DNA of 64,000 nucleotides. It comes from Methylotetracoccus oryzae. GTDB lineage: Bacteria; Pseudomonadota; Gammaproteobacteria; Methylococcales; Methylococcaceae. The notes beneath the pieces were generated by a model that did no database searches, had not been told where the DNA came from, and saw only the letters and a list, made by a program, of their open reading frames with translations. Shown here piece after piece: positions 55,601-64,000 of this stretch (positions are counted from its first letter, which is position 1; every line of letters begins with the position of its first letter). The position numbers were made by a program, and so were the translations under genes. The stretch covers positions 248,001 through 312,000 of the forward strand of contig NZ_SRSH01000001.1 of the NCBI RefSeq assembly GCF_006175985.1, given 5' to 3'.

Positions 55601-56302
55601 GTGAAGCGCGACATTCCTCTCAATGCCGGCTGCCTGCGACCGCTGGAGATCGTGATTCCCGACGGTTCGATGCTGAATCCTCGCCCCCCCGCAGCGGTCG
55701 TTGCCGGGAATGTGGAGACTTCCCAATACATCGTCGATGCCTTGTATGGCGCCCTGGGCATCATGGCCGCATCGCAGGGCACCATGAACAACGTCACCTT
55801 CGGCGATGATGATCTCCAGTACTACGAGACCATTTGCGGCGGTGCCGGCGCCGGACCGGACTTCGACGGCTGCGATGCGGTGCATACCCACATGACCAAC
55901 TCACGCATCACCGACCCGGAGATCCTCGAAAGCCGCTTTCCGGTGCGCCTGGAAGCGTTCTCGATCCGGCGTGGAAGCGGTGGCGCCGGCCGTCATCGGG
56001 GCGGGAACGGGGTAATCCGGCGAATCCGCTTCCTGAAACCGATGAATCTCGCCGTGCTGTCGAGCCACCGGCTGCACCCGCCCTTTGGCCTCGCCGGCGG
56101 CAAACCCGGTGCGCTGGGCCGCAACACCTTGGTGCGAGCGGACGGCCGGAGCGAGGACTTGTCCGGGCGCGCGGCCTGCACTGCGCTGGAGGGCGACGTG
56201 TTGGTGGTCGAAACACCGGGCGGTGGCGGATTCGGTCAGGAACGGGAGCCGACGCCGCCGGACAGCGAGCCCGCTGACGACAGCGCGACCGCTGCGGCGT
56301 GA
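52628..56302 (+). CDS. 5-oxoprolinase / HyuA-HyuB fused hydantoinase
   Basis: A 1224-residue protein. The first ~690 residues are the HyuA half with an actin-like ATPase fold: [19 protein letters not shown] at the N-terminus, [18 protein letters not shown] and [18 protein letters not shown]. The second half is Hyu[33 protein letters not shown] (in parts), [34 protein letters not shown] and GGGGFGQE. The fused length matches eukaryotic and bacterial ATP-dependent 5-oxoprolinases, which open pyroglutamate to glutamate. Hydantoin or another cyclic amide is possible. The ATG at 52628 was chosen; a GTG at 52619 is in frame. Confidence 0.9.
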   Translation: MQRGWEFWIDRGGTFTDIVARRPDGVLEARKLLSENPERYADAALHGIAEILTGRAESATRVSAVKMGTTVGTNALLERKGEPTVLVTNRGFGDILQIGYQNRPDIFALDIRLPDRLYTAAIEISGRIDAAGSELEPLELADVEISLQQAYRHGLRSVAVVLMHAWRHPEHETLVGQVAADIGFTNVVLSHRTSPTIRLVSRGNTTVLDAYLSPVLRQYVERFASGLERVLGQVGSAGPCRLSFMQSHGGLTDATRFGGKDSLLSGPAGGIIGAIASARRSGCEKIITFDMGGTSTDVAHHAGALERTEEAEVAGIRVHLPLMAIHTIAAGGGSVLRFDGGRYRVGPESAGASPGPVAYRRGGPLCVTDANLMVGKLHPDFFPRVFGPNGNQALDRDGVQAAFAELAAEIAASTGRPVQPEIVAEGFLHVAAEGMANAIRKISVERGHDISDYTLCSFGAAGGQHACQIADLLGIRRILIHPLAGVLSAYGMGLADHRTLRGMPIAAELRAGLIAELEQLASELELAARNELIAQGITREKTSVMRRLLLRYAWTDTPLTIPWGTEQTIRRSFADAHRQRFGFVAPDKPLVIERVEVEAIGSSEPMDQPPHAVRSRSAGAPGALTQFYSGGRHHVAGIYRRSELAPGMHLDGPAIIAEDTATTVIEPGWSAEVSANEDLLLQRIGTAFRRAGSDTAVDPAMLEIFSQAFMAIAEQMGFALQNTAHSVNIKERLDFSCAVFDHLGELIANAPHIPVHLGSMGESVRNLLEAVGQGLRPGDVYLTNSPYHGGTHLPDITVVTPVYLDPAERPAFYVASRGHHADVGGPTPGSMPPHSVSIAEEGVLAESLRIVAGQRFDEAAVRDWLGANAYPARNPDQNLADLRAQVAANERGAEELRRLVAEYSHATIAAYMGHIKDHAETAVREVIGTLTDGSFSYPLDDGAEVCVNIRVDRDAQRACIDFTGTSPQRTNNLNAPAAVCRAAVLYVFRTLVKRDIPLNAGCLRPLEIVIPDGSMLNPRPPAAVVAGNVETSQYIVDALYGALGIMAASQGTMNNVTFGDDDLQYYETICGGAGAGPDFDGCDAVHTHMTNSRITDPEILESRFPVRLEAFSIRRGSGGAGRHRGGNGVIRRIRFLKPMNLAVLSSHRLHPPFGLAGGKPGALGRNTLVRADGRSEDLSGRAACTALEGDVLVVETPGGGGFGQEREPTPPDSEPADDSATAAA

Positions 56303-56544
56303 CGAGCCGTAGGAGCGACCGCCCTGAAACCTGAAGGCTGGGAGCAAACCTGAAATGCGTGTATGCGACAGATTCCGGCCATAGCTGGAATCCGCCGCCG
56401 GTGGCGCTCCGCGGCATTCCATGTAAAATAATGGCTTATTCACTTGGATCGGATCGATTGCGTGTCGCGTATTAACAACTCACGTTCACCCGATAGCACG
56501 CCGTCCTGCGCTTCCATGGGCTTCAAACGGTCATCGGCCACATC

Positions 56545-57228
56545 ATGAAGGTAGGCTCATCAATGCGGCGCGGTTTGCGGGCGTGGTCCCGATCCTTGTT
56601 CCTGGGCCTGGTGTTCTGCCTGCCGCTGGTTTTCGCCGCCGCGTTTCGCGACTGGCAGCAGTACGTCGAGGAGATCCGGCAATGGTTCGCTCAGGTCGGT
56701 GTGCTGGCGCCGGCAATCTTCACGCTCGGTTCGGCGCTGCTGACGGCGATCGGCATGCCGCGCCTGATCTTCTGTGCGGTTGGCGGTGTGCTCTTCGGAG
56801 GTGCCTGGGGTTTCCTTTGGAGCCATCTCGGCACCGTGCTGGGCGCTTATGGGGCGTTTGTCGTAGCCCGCTGGACCGCGCGCGATTACCTGTTGGCGCG
56901 TTATCCGAGCCTGCAGTCTCTGGCGGCGAAAATCGATGACTCCGGCTGGTGGTCAGTGATACTGATACGTCAAATGCCCATTAGCGGCCTCTACAACGAC
57001 ATCCTGCTGGCCTTGTCGCCCGTCACTCACGGCGCCTTCTGGGCGGGTACGCTGCTAGGGTTTCTACCGTTGGGTGTCACTGCGACCCTGATCGGTGCGG
57101 GCCTGATGCAAGCGGATATCGGCCAACTGACAGCCTATCTCGCATCGGCAGCCATCGCGATGGTTGCGCTCGGCGGTGCCTGGAACTGGCTCGCATCCCG
57201 GACGCGGAAGCCCGATCTGCGGTACTGA
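56545..57228 (+). CDS. TVP38/TMEM64-family membrane protein
   Basis: A 227-residue membrane protein with about five helices. The VTT-domain pattern is present: TAIGMPRLIFCAVGGVLFGGAWGFLWSHLGTVLGAYGAF (in parts), VARWTARDYLLARYP, and the re-entrant-loop-like VILIRQMPISGLYNDILLALSP followed by FWAGTLLGFLPLGVTATLIGAG. Related DedA/VTT proteins include lipid scramblases and flippases; the substrate here is unknown. An alternative start is the ATG at 56563. Confidence 0.88.
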   Translation: MKVGSSMRRGLRAWSRSLFLGLVFCLPLVFAAAFRDWQQYVEEIRQWFAQVGVLAPAIFTLGSALLTAIGMPRLIFCAVGGVLFGGAWGFLWSHLGTVLGAYGAFVVARWTARDYLLARYPSLQSLAAKIDDSGWWSVILIRQMPISGLYNDILLALSPVTHGAFWAGTLLGFLPLGVTATLIGAGLMQADIGQLTAYLASAAIAMVALGGAWNWLASRTRKPDLRY

Positions 57229-57789
57229 CAAGCGCCCCGCAGACTCCGGTCGCGAGCGGTCTCGACGCCAGTGTACCGGTTGCCGTCAACGGGTCGGAAG
57301 CGCAGCGCTACGCGATGTCTCCGCGTCTCCCGCGGGGGCCGCTCGACACAGTTGCAAGCGCTGATCGCGGTCAATGCCTCGCCTGCCGCGGGGGATTCCT
57401 GGAAGAAGGAGATGAACTCGGCGGGGGCATCACAGGCTGTTGGGCCCTGTATACCCCCACCGCGAACGGCGACTAACGCGACCGCAACAACCGTTCGATT
57501 CGTTGACGGGCGAGGCGGGAGCGCTGCGAGCTGGAGCAGCGATAGACATGGAGCGTGTGCACCAATGCCCAGGAGTAGGTAAGCAGGGCTGCGGTGATGG
57601 GAAGAGCGATCATGACGATTCATCCTGTCGCGGGCCGACCTTGTGAAAGACGAAGCCAAAACGACAAGAAGCATAGCCGGCGCCGCGAGATATTCCTGCG
57701 TACGCGTTAACAGTTGGTTGCTGCGCCGGCTAACTTCACAAACCTCAGGCTCAGCGACACCAGTTGACGTTGGCCGAACGCCCTCACCG
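57229..57789. other. Intergenic region with one possible small gene
   Basis: 561 bp between the TVP38-like gene and the MFS transporter. The minus strand has a 46-codon open frame with a hydrophobic N-terminus (57473-57613, listed separately). Longer open frames here on either strand have no ribosome site or recognisable product. Confidence 0.45.
57473..57613 (-). CDS. Possible small single-pass membrane protein (46 residues)
   Basis: An ATG-started frame of 47 codons including stop. The product begins MIALPITAALLTYSWALVHTL, a plausible membrane helix, then turns strongly basic (HVYRCSSSQRSRLARQRI and an Arg-rich end), a positive-inside pattern for a small membrane protein. AGGA lies about 10 bases before the ATG. 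No family is recognised, so it is tentative. Confidence 0.35.
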   Translation of the reverse strand: MIALPITAALLTYSWALVHTLHVYRCSSSQRSRLARQRIERLLRSR

Positions 57790-59022
57790 ATGACGCGCCC
57801 ATCCATCCCTCGCTACGCGAATCTGACTCTCTTCCTCGGCGCCCGGCTACTCGCCACGATGGCCGTGCAGATGATCAGCGTCGGCGTCAGCTGGCAGGTG
57901 TATGCCCTCACGGGGAACGTGCTCGACTTGGGCTGGCTGGGACTGGCGCAGTTCGCTCCGTTAATCCCATTGGTCCTGCTGGCCGGCCACGCTGCGGACC
58001 GCTTCAGTCGGCAATGGATCATCGCACTGTGTTACGGTCTGGAACTCGTCTGCGCGTTGTTGCTGATGGCAGTCAGTGCGGTACCGCAGGCCGACGTCGG
58101 GATGATCTTTGCGGTCATGGCGCTGCACGGCTCTGCCCGCGCATTCCTGATGCCCGCAAACCAGGCGGTACTTCGGGATCTCGTACTCCGGGATGATTTC
58201 GAGCGAGCGGTCGCCCTCAGTTCATCCACGTTCCAGCTCGGGGTCATCGCCGGACCCGCCGTCGGCGGCCTGCTTTACCTTGGGGGGCCCACCACCGTGT
58301 ACGCGTCGGCAGGGTCACTCCTCGGCATCGCCATCATCCTGATCAGCAGCACGCGCCCAAGCCGAGCGCGCCCCGTCAGCGGTCCACTAAGCCTGGAACG
58401 CTTGCTCGACGGCGTGCGTCATGTGCGTTCCCGGCCGGTCATCCTGGGTGCGATTTCGCTGGATCTGTTCGCGGTTCTATTCGGCGGCGCGTCGGCGTTA
58501 TTGCCCGCCTATGCCAACGACGTCCTCGGCGTCGGGCCCGCCGAACTCGGCCTGTTACGAACTGCGATGGCCCTGGGCGCAGCGGGTACGGGACTGCTGC
58601 TGGCGTTCAAACCCATCACGCGGCGCGTCGGCCTGAGCATGTTCGCCGGCGTTGCGCTCTTCGGCACGGCAACCCTTGGACTCGGCCTCTCAACCGACTT
58701 CCGGCTATCGCTGCTCGCGCTGGGCTTGATGGGTGCGGGCGACATGGTCGGCGTCTATGTCCGCCATACACTGATCCAGCTGGACACCCCCGACGCCATC
58801 CGTGGTCGGGTCAGTGCCGTGAACTCCGTGTTCATCGGCGCTTCCAACGAGTTGGGGGAATTTGAGTCGGGGCTGACCGCAGCCTGGTTCGGATTGGTGC
58901 CCGCGATTCTGATCGGCGGCACGGCAACACTGCTGGTCGTCGGCCTGTGGCTTTGGAAATTTCCGGCACTGCGCTCGATGGACGGCTTTCCGCGAGAGAT
59001 GGCACGAAGCCCGCAAACCTGA
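57790..59022 (+). CDS. MFS transporter (EntS-like)
   Basis: A 410-residue major-facilitator permease with about twelve helices. The loop 2-3 motif region reads GHAADRFSRQWI. Other EntS/MFS-3-like blocks are ISVGVSWQVYALTGNVLDLGWLGL, GSARAFLMPANQAVLRDLV, GVIAGPAVGGLLY and TPDAIRGRVSAVNSVFIGASNELGEFESG (in parts). This subgroup includes siderophore (enterobactin) exporters and drug pumps; the substrate here is unknown. The open frame begins earlier, but the ATG at 57790 gives the family N-terminus (TRPSIPRYANLTLFLGARLL). Confidence 0.88.
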   Translation: MTRPSIPRYANLTLFLGARLLATMAVQMISVGVSWQVYALTGNVLDLGWLGLAQFAPLIPLVLLAGHAADRFSRQWIIALCYGLELVCALLLMAVSAVPQADVGMIFAVMALHGSARAFLMPANQAVLRDLVLRDDFERAVALSSSTFQLGVIAGPAVGGLLYLGGPTTVYASAGSLLGIAIILISSTRPSRARPVSGPLSLERLLDGVRHVRSRPVILGAISLDLFAVLFGGASALLPAYANDVLGVGPAELGLLRTAMALGAAGTGLLLAFKPITRRVGLSMFAGVALFGTATLGLGLSTDFRLSLLALGLMGAGDMVGVYVRHTLIQLDTPDAIRGRVSAVNSVFIGASNELGEFESGLTAAWFGLVPAILIGGTATLLVVGLWLWKFPALRSMDGFPREMARSPQT

Positions 59023-59186
59023 GACCAGCGAACGCGGCCAGGCGCCGCGCCATGCCCGGCTCTTGGTTAAGTGCCTGTCAGCGCGCTCACACCTCGGCAG
59101 CGACGGAAAAAGCATCGATCCTGCGAAGCGTGCTTGCCTCGGTGACTCGGCGCCGACAGGCAAACCCTGCGTCAAGAAGGGCATCC

Positions 59187-59411
59187 CTACGCGTCGAGAT
59201 CGGGGATCAGGGCACTCTCCGCCAGAGCGATCAGATCCTTGAGCCGCAGCTTGTGCTTTTTCAGTCGCCGCACCTGAATCTCGTCGGTCAGGGCTTCGGA
59301 CTGCAAGCGCTGGATCAACTCGTCTAGCTGGCGATGCTCGGCACGCAATTCCCGCAAGTACGCGGTACGTCCGAAGGTTTCGGTTTCGATGTTGTCCGGA
59401 TACTCGTCCAT
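59187..59411 (-). CDS. YdcH-family (DUF465) small helical protein
   Basis: A 74-residue protein with the YdcH pattern: LRELRAEHRQLDELIQRLQSE, then DEIQVRRLKKHKLRLKDLIALAE, which predict an antiparallel helical hairpin or coiled coil. Small DUF465 proteins are common in proteobacteria and have no assigned function. It is a single gene on the minus strand. Confidence 0.85.
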   Translation of the reverse strand: MDEYPDNIETETFGRTAYLRELRAEHRQLDELIQRLQSEALTDEIQVRRLKKHKLRLKDLIALAESALIPDLDA

Positions 59412-59614
59412 TCGGGCTGTTTGTTACCAGTTGGGAAAGTACCTCGTGGACCGGGGCGGGCTCCTGCACCGGAACCGCAACTCCTGAGGAGCGAGCATGG
59501 ACCAGTTCGCTGTCCAGAATGCTCCGTTATCCGCGCGGTTCTTAAGCTTACCAGTTGCGGGCGCGCGCGTGACATGTGGCCGGCGCAGGACACCCTGCAG
59601 GACCCTATGCGAGT

Positions 59615-60334
59615 TCAGTCCTTGCGCGCATCTCGCGCACGCCGACTCTCGACGATCTCAACGGTGCGCAACCCCACAATGATCGCGACGATCACGACCA
59701 GATAGATCTGCCCGACCAAAGCCTCCAGCGTGGTGAGCATCCGCGCCAGCGCCGTCAATGGCACGATGTCGCCGTACCCGGTGGTCGTGATGGTGATCAG
59801 GCTGAAATACAGAAAGTCCGCTCGCCAGCCCTCATCCGCATCGGCTCCGGAGACATGGGCGAACGAGCCGGGTTGTAGCGCCTCGAGGAACTCGAAGGCA
59901 AAGGTCCAAACGAAGGCCAACAACACATACACCACCTGAGCCGCAAACACGACATTGTGAGTGACCGAGTGCTGCCGACCGATAAAGCGCATCAGCACGA
60001 AAATGATCAGGCCGAAGTAGGCTGCATTCGCGGCACTGTGCCATAAGCCCGCCATGACCGAAGCCGTCGTAACCTCGATGACCAGGGTCAATTGCGATAT
60101 CAGCACCAAGACCATCGTGATGAACAACAGTGTTCGGCTGCGGCGATAGGCGATGATGCTGGGGAGGAAGATCGCGACGAACAGGCTGCCGCGCAAGAGA
60201 TGCAGGATCAGGGGGCCTCGCAGCAGGGGATAGCCCACCAGCAGCAGCAGTGTGAGGACAAACAGCCAGACGAAGCTGGCTTCCCGCAACGACCTCAGCA
60301 ACCCTCCGAATGGACCCTCCATCCTGGTCTCCAT
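59615..60334 (-). CDS. Two-pore-motif potassium channel protein
   Basis: A 239-residue membrane protein. The C-terminal part is an ion-channel domain: FLYFSLITITTTGYGDIVPLT with the K+ selectivity filter T185-G-Y-G-D189, flanked by outer (VVYVLLAFVWTFAFEFL) and inner (LVGQIYLVVIVAIIVGL) helices. The N-terminal half adds four or more helices (FVWLFVLTLLLLVGYPLL, SLFVAIFLPSIIAY, LLFITMVLVLISQLTLV and one more), so the topology is a 6-TM channel without an evident voltage sensor (no regularly spaced Arg). No RCK domain. The ATG at 60334 was chosen. Confidence 0.88.
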   Translation of the reverse strand: METRMEGPFGGLLRSLREASFVWLFVLTLLLLVGYPLLRGPLILHLLRGSLFVAIFLPSIIAYRRSRTLLFITMVLVLISQLTLVIEVTTASVMAGLWHSAANAAYFGLIIFVLMRFIGRQHSVTHNVVFAAQVVYVLLAFVWTFAFEFLEALQPGSFAHVSGADADEGWRADFLYFSLITITTTGYGDIVPLTALARMLTTLEALVGQIYLVVIVAIIVGLRTVEIVESRRARDARKD

Positions 60335-60517
60335 GAAACATCCCGTGACGGACCGCCGGCGCGGCATGAAAACCGCACCATCGCTTTGGCTGGGCCGCTT
60401 GTCAAGATCGATTTGAAGAGCGACACCCGCACTGTGCAAGGATATGCGACGGCGCCCGTTGCTTCCCGCCCCCCCGCAGGGTGGGGTACCATCACAACAG
60501 TCCAGACGCCGCGAACG

Positions 60518-61012
60518 ATGAGCCACCCGAACCAACCACTCCTCTCGTTCCCGGATTTCCTGTCGGTCGCTCCCTTCCAGACCGTCAACGACGACGTCAT
60601 GGGCGGCATCTCGACCAGCCGGGTAAGGCATGAGGGCGACGCACTGATCTTCGCCGGCGCCCTTTCCCTCGCCAATGGCGGCGGATTCGCCTCCTTCCGC
60701 GGCCCGCTGGCGCTGCCGCCAGAGACCACCGTCCTCTCCGTGCATCTGCGTGGAGACGGGCAGCGCTACCGTATCACGCTGAGAACGGAACCCTGCGAAA
60801 ATGGCTTGACCTATCAGGCGCCATTCGTGACATCAGGCCACTGGGAGTGGTTAAGCTTCTCGGCGAGTGATTTCACTGCTCGCCGTCGCGGCCGGCCCGT
60901 CGAACATGCACCCGGGCTGGCGTTCCCGCAGGCCAAGGCTCTCGGCATCCTGATCGCCGACCGTCAGGCCGGCCCGTTTCGCCTCGCGTTAAGCGCGGTG
61001 CGGGCCAGGTGA
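60518..61012 (+). CDS. CIA30-domain protein (NDUFAF1-like)
   Basis: A 164-residue protein matching the CIA30 family: FQTVNDDVMGGISTSRVRHEGDALIFAGALSLANGGGFASFRG is the diagnostic N-terminal half (in parts), then YRITLRTEPCENGLTYQAPF and WEWLSFSASDF. In mitochondria CIA30/NDUFAF1 is a complex I assembly factor; bacterial members are soluble beta-sandwich proteins with no proven role. The stop overlaps the ABC-exporter GTG by 4 bp, so they are translated together. The ATG at 60518 fits the family N-terminus. Confidence 0.88.
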   Translation: MSHPNQPLLSFPDFLSVAPFQTVNDDVMGGISTSRVRHEGDALIFAGALSLANGGGFASFRGPLALPPETTVLSVHLRGDGQRYRITLRTEPCENGLTYQAPFVTSGHWEWLSFSASDFTARRRGRPVEHAPGLAFPQAKALGILIADRQAGPFRLALSAVRAR

Positions 61013-62802
61013 CGGCTCCATCAACCATGCCCGCAGGGGACGCGCCCCGGCGGATCTCGGCGCTGAAGACTTTAGGGCCCTTCCTGCGGCCTTATCGGCT
61101 GCGCATCGCTCTCGCCTTCGTCCTGCTGTGCATCGGCTCGGCCTCGATCCTGATGGTACCCGCAGGCTTTCGCAACCTCATCGATGAAGGGTTCCTGCGC
61201 GCCGGCGCCGGGCCCGAAACCATGGAACGCGCGCATTGGCGGTTCGTCGCACTCTTCGGCATCGGACTGGTCTGGTCATCAGCCGTCGCCGGGCGGTACT
61301 ACCTGGTCAACTGGCTGGGTGAACGGGTCACGGCCGACCTCCGCAACGCCATCTATGCGCGCGTCCTGCGCCAGTCGCCGGCCTTCTTCGAGACGCTGCA
61401 GACCGGCGAGATCCTGTCCCGGCTGAGCGCCGACGCGACACTGGTCCAGACAGTGGTCGGTTCCTCGGCTTCGATGGGTCTGCGGAGCCTGTTTCAGGCT
61501 CTGGGCGGTCTGGCCATGCTGGCCGTCACCGACCTCCGGCTGTTCGGGATCACGGCCGGACTGCTGGCCACGCTGATATTGCCGCTGATCGTCCTGGGAC
61601 GCCGCGTTCGCCGTCTGTCGCGCGACTCCCAGGATCGTATCGCCGACGCGTCGGCCGTCGCCGGAGAGATCCTGAACGCCGCCAGCACCGTCCAGTCCTA
61701 CACGCACGAGGACATCGAGGCCCGCCGCTACGCCGGGCTGGTCGAAACCGCCTTCCGGACGGCGATGACGCGCTCCCGATGGCGCGCCCTGCTGACCCAG
61801 CTGGTCATCATGGCGGTCTTCGGCGCCATTCTCTTCGTGCTGTGGCTGGGCGCACGCGCTGTGGCGGAAGGCAGCATGACCGGCGGCCAACTGACGTCGT
61901 TCGTGCTGTATGCCGTCATCGTCGCGGGAGCGGCAGGCACACTGTCGGAAGTGTGGGGGGACGTCATGCGCGCTGCCGGTGCTGCCGAGCGACTGATGGA
62001 ACTGATGCATGCCGTGCCCTCGCTGAGCCCGTCGCCAGCGCCGGTTCGACTGCCGCAAGTGCATCGAGCCGGCATCCGCTTCGAACGCGTTAGCTTCCGG
62101 TACCCGTCACGCCCGCAGATTGCCGCGCTCTCGGGTTTCGATCTGGCAGTCGACGAGGGCGCGACGGTCGCCCTGATAGGTCCATCGGGAGCGGGCAAGA
62201 CGACGGTGTTCCTTCTGCTGCAGCGATTCTTCGACGTGAGCGAGGGTGCCGTGCGGTTCAACGGTACCGACGTCCGTGCACTCGCCCTGGACGAACTCCG
62301 CGGAGCCATCGCCGTCGTGCCGCAGGAGCCCGTGATCTTCTCGGCCGACGCGATGGAAAACATCCGCTACGGCCGGCCCGACGCCGATGACCAGGCAGTG
62401 ATCGCTGCCGCGCGCGATGCGCAGGCCGACGAGTTCATCCAGCGACTCCCCGATGGTTATCGGACCTTCCTCGGCGAGCGCGGAATCCGGCTTTCCGGCG
62501 GTCAGCGACAGCGTATCGCCATTGCGCGTGCCATTCTGAAGAACGCGCCGCTGTTGCTGTTGGATGAGGCCACCTCGTCGCTCGATGCCGAGTCGGAGCG
62601 TCTCGTGCAACAGGGGCTGGCGACGGCCATGGCCGGACGCACGACGCTGATCATCGCCCACCGGCTCGCGACGGTGCAGCGCGCCGACTGCATCGTGGCC
62701 ATGGAGCATGGCCGCATCGTCGAACAGGGACGACCCGATGCGCTGAAGCAATCCGGCGGTCTCTATGCGCGGCTTTCGGAGCTGCAATTGATTGGGGGTT
62801 GA
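61009..62802 (+). CDS. MsbA-like ABC exporter (fused permease-ATPase)
   Basis: A 597-residue half-transporter. Six membrane helices span about residues 25-310, then an ATPase domain: Walker A in LIGPSGAGKTTVF, Q-loop in VVPQEPVIFSADAMENI, signature RLSGGQRQRIAIARAIL, Walker B LLLLDEATSSLD and the H-loop IIAHRLATV. It exports lipids or other amphipathic compounds; MsbA (lipid A) or a multidrug exporter are the nearest guesses. The GTG start overlaps the CIA30 gene by 4 bp; an ATG at 61027 is possible. Confidence 0.92.
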   Translation: MTAPSTMPAGDAPRRISALKTLGPFLRPYRLRIALAFVLLCIGSASILMVPAGFRNLIDEGFLRAGAGPETMERAHWRFVALFGIGLVWSSAVAGRYYLVNWLGERVTADLRNAIYARVLRQSPAFFETLQTGEILSRLSADATLVQTVVGSSASMGLRSLFQALGGLAMLAVTDLRLFGITAGLLATLILPLIVLGRRVRRLSRDSQDRIADASAVAGEILNAASTVQSYTHEDIEARRYAGLVETAFRTAMTRSRWRALLTQLVIMAVFGAILFVLWLGARAVAEGSMTGGQLTSFVLYAVIVAGAAGTLSEVWGDVMRAAGAAERLMELMHAVPSLSPSPAPVRLPQVHRAGIRFERVSFRYPSRPQIAALSGFDLAVDEGATVALIGPSGAGKTTVFLLLQRFFDVSEGAVRFNGTDVRALALDELRGAIAVVPQEPVIFSADAMENIRYGRPDADDQAVIAAARDAQADEFIQRLPDGYRTFLGERGIRLSGGQRQRIAIARAILKNAPLLLLDEATSSLDAESERLVQQGLATAMAGRTTLIIAHRLATVQRADCIVAMEHGRIVEQGRPDALKQSGGLYARLSELQLIGG

Positions 62803-62977
62803 CGCAGCTGCCTGACCGACGGATCGGTCCTGTCCCCGAATGGCGGCTCTCGCGGCCCACGAGGGAACCGTGCCGCGATTCGGTTAAACTGTGTCGGCCG
62901 CCAAAGCCCAGCCGTTCGAGTCGGGTCCTCCCGGTTCATCCGCTACGCCAGCGCGGCCCCTTCGGAGAGCCGCTGCC

Positions 62978-64000
62978 ATGGCCGATCTGCCTTCCTTTCT
63001 GGCGTGCCAAGCCGCGCGGCACGCGACCTGCCTCGCGCTGCAGAGCCGTCCGCGCTACCGCACGATCCGCTGGACCTACCAGGACCTGTCGGTGCGGGCA
63101 GCACTTGTCGCGGCCGATCTGGGCGACCGCGGTGTCGTCGCGGGCGATCGCGTGCTGCTGTTCGCGGAGAATTCACTCGACTGGGTCGCCGCGTTCTTCG
63201 GCATCCTGACGCGGGGAGCCGTGGTCGTGCCACTGAACCCCACGAGCCCCGCGTCGCAACTCGAACGCATCGTCGCGGCGGCGGAACCAAAGCTGGTTCT
63301 GGCTTCGATACATTCATCGTGGCCGCTGGCAGCCCTGCCGCTGATGACGATAGCTGTGCCGTTCGACCGCAACCCGCCAGCTACCAGCGAGGTGTCGGCA
63401 GGCGTTGCCGGCGGCCTCGCCGAAATCATTTACACCTCCGGAACCACGGGCGATCCGAAGGGCGTCATGCTCTCGCATGCCAATCTGCTGGGGAATCTCG
63501 AAGGGGTGCACGCAGCCGTGCCACTGCAGCCGCAGGACCAGGTGCTGACGCTGCTGCCGCTATTCCATGTCTTCGGCCAGATGACCGGAATCCTTTGCCC
63601 TCTCCGGGCCGGGGCCAGCGTGACCTACCTGGCAACCCCGACGTCTCGGGCGATACTCGAGGCCCTCGCTCATACCCGGGCCACGCACCTGGTCGTGATC
63701 CCCGAGGTGCTCAGGACGATGATGGACCGCCTGGAAGCCAGGCTGGGCGGCCTGCCCCGGTGGTCCCGCCCGCTGCTGCGCTCCCGCATCCGCCGGCGCC
63801 TGTCGCCAACACTGCGGACCATCGTCTGCGGCGGCGCACCGCTGGATGCGGAACTGGAGGAGAAGTGGTGGGCGCTGGGATTCGAGGTGCTGCAGGGCTA
63901 TGGCCTGACCGAAACCAGCCCTGTGATCGCCGCGAATACGCCGAACGCGCACCGCAGCGGTACGGTAGGCCGCCCCATCGCCGGGGTGGAGGTCCGAATC
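62978..64000 (+). CDS. AMP-binding acyl-CoA synthetase/ligase (partial, cut by window end)
   Basis: 341 codons are visible and the frame runs off the window. It shows the ANL-superfamily motifs: the P-loop IIYTSGTTGDPKGVMLSHANLLGN near residues 150-170 and GYGLTETSPVIAANTP near 308. Upstream of these, NPTSPASQLERIVAAAEPKLVL is the usual acyl-activating N-domain. It should adenylate a carboxylic acid, most likely a fatty acid, and pass it to CoA or a carrier. It follows the ABC exporter by 175 bp in the same direction. Confidence 0.9.
   Translation, partial: MADLPSFLACQAARHATCLALQSRPRYRTIRWTYQDLSVRAALVAADLGDRGVVAGDRVLLFAENSLDWVAAFFGILTRGAVVVPLNPTSPASQLERIVAAAEPKLVLASIHSSWPLAALPLMTIAVPFDRNPPATSEVSAGVAGGLAEIIYTSGTTGDPKGVMLSHANLLGNLEGVHAAVPLQPQDQVLTLLPLFHVFGQMTGILCPLRAGASVTYLATPTSRAILEALAHTRATHLVVIPEVLRTMMDRLEARLGGLPRWSRPLLRSRIRRRLSPTLRTIVCGGAPLDAELEEKWWALGFEVLQGYGLTETSPVIAANTPNAHRSGTVGRPIAGVEVRI

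Noticed and set aside
57135-57806. 223-codon open frame on the minus strand
   Set aside because: It overlaps the end of the TVP38-family gene, has no start context and no recognisable domain.
60092-60517. Upstream extension of the CIA30 protein
   Set aside because: The extension is antisense to the potassium channel gene and is Gln/Arg-rich without family similarity.

Overview
The window is a high-GC chromosomal segment from a gammaproteobacterium, most likely a methanotroph of the order Methylococcales. The gammaproteobacterial signal is the block iscR-iscS-iscA-ndk-rlmN-pilW-hisS-yfgM-like-bamB-der, the divergent rluD/bamD pair, clpA converging on infA, and aat-bpt. The methanotroph signal is the crtN2-ald-crtN1 operon, which has the gene order and, from memory, the sequence character of the C30 (4,4'-diapo) carotenoid cluster described in Methylomonas. 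No species can be named from the sequence alone.

Layout. 1-566: end of clpA and infA. 883-13561: an accessory stretch that separates infA from its usual partners bpt and aat. It holds two secreted proteins of the PliG/PliI lysozyme-inhibitor type, a complete tripartite RND efflux operon, a Bor/Iss-type lipoprotein, an 81-bp degenerate copy of the RND gene's 3' end, a VapBC pair, a GFA-family protein, an AT-richer orphan membrane protein, a Phd/RelE-type pair and a DUF2127 protein. 13576-24018: an RNase J-like nuclease, bpt, aat, an acetyltransferase, ettA, a DUF815 ATPase, a secreted orphan, a YkgJ/HIT/flippase-like cluster and queA. 24101-28408: tRNA-Leu(CAA), gpmI, cbpA-cbpM and a lone sugar nucleotidyltransferase.

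28498-41013, almost all on the minus strand: a zinc-ribbon protein, a cation/proton antiporter, a small membrane protein, the carotenoid operon, a DUF5765 membrane protein, a CoA-disulfide-reductase/rhodanese fusion, a ZIP transporter, pgeF and rluD. 41061-52504: bamD, a PfkB kinase, then the long minus-strand housekeeping run from iscR to der. This run lacks iscU, hscB, hscA, fdx, rodZ and ispG, which normally sit in it. 52628-64000: a fused 5-oxoprolinase/hydantoinase, a TVP38-family membrane protein, an MFS transporter, a YdcH-like protein, a potassium channel, a CIA30-domain protein translationally coupled to an MsbA-like ABC exporter, and an acyl-CoA synthetase cut by the window edge.

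Functionally, the accessory stretch reads as an envelope-defence island (lysozyme inhibition, efflux, a surface lipoprotein) stabilised or accompanied by two toxin-antitoxin pairs. Both pairs have a promoter whose -10 box lies inside an operator-like repeat. The rest is housekeeping plus carotenoid, metal and redox functions. No CRISPR array, transposase, integrase or rRNA was seen.
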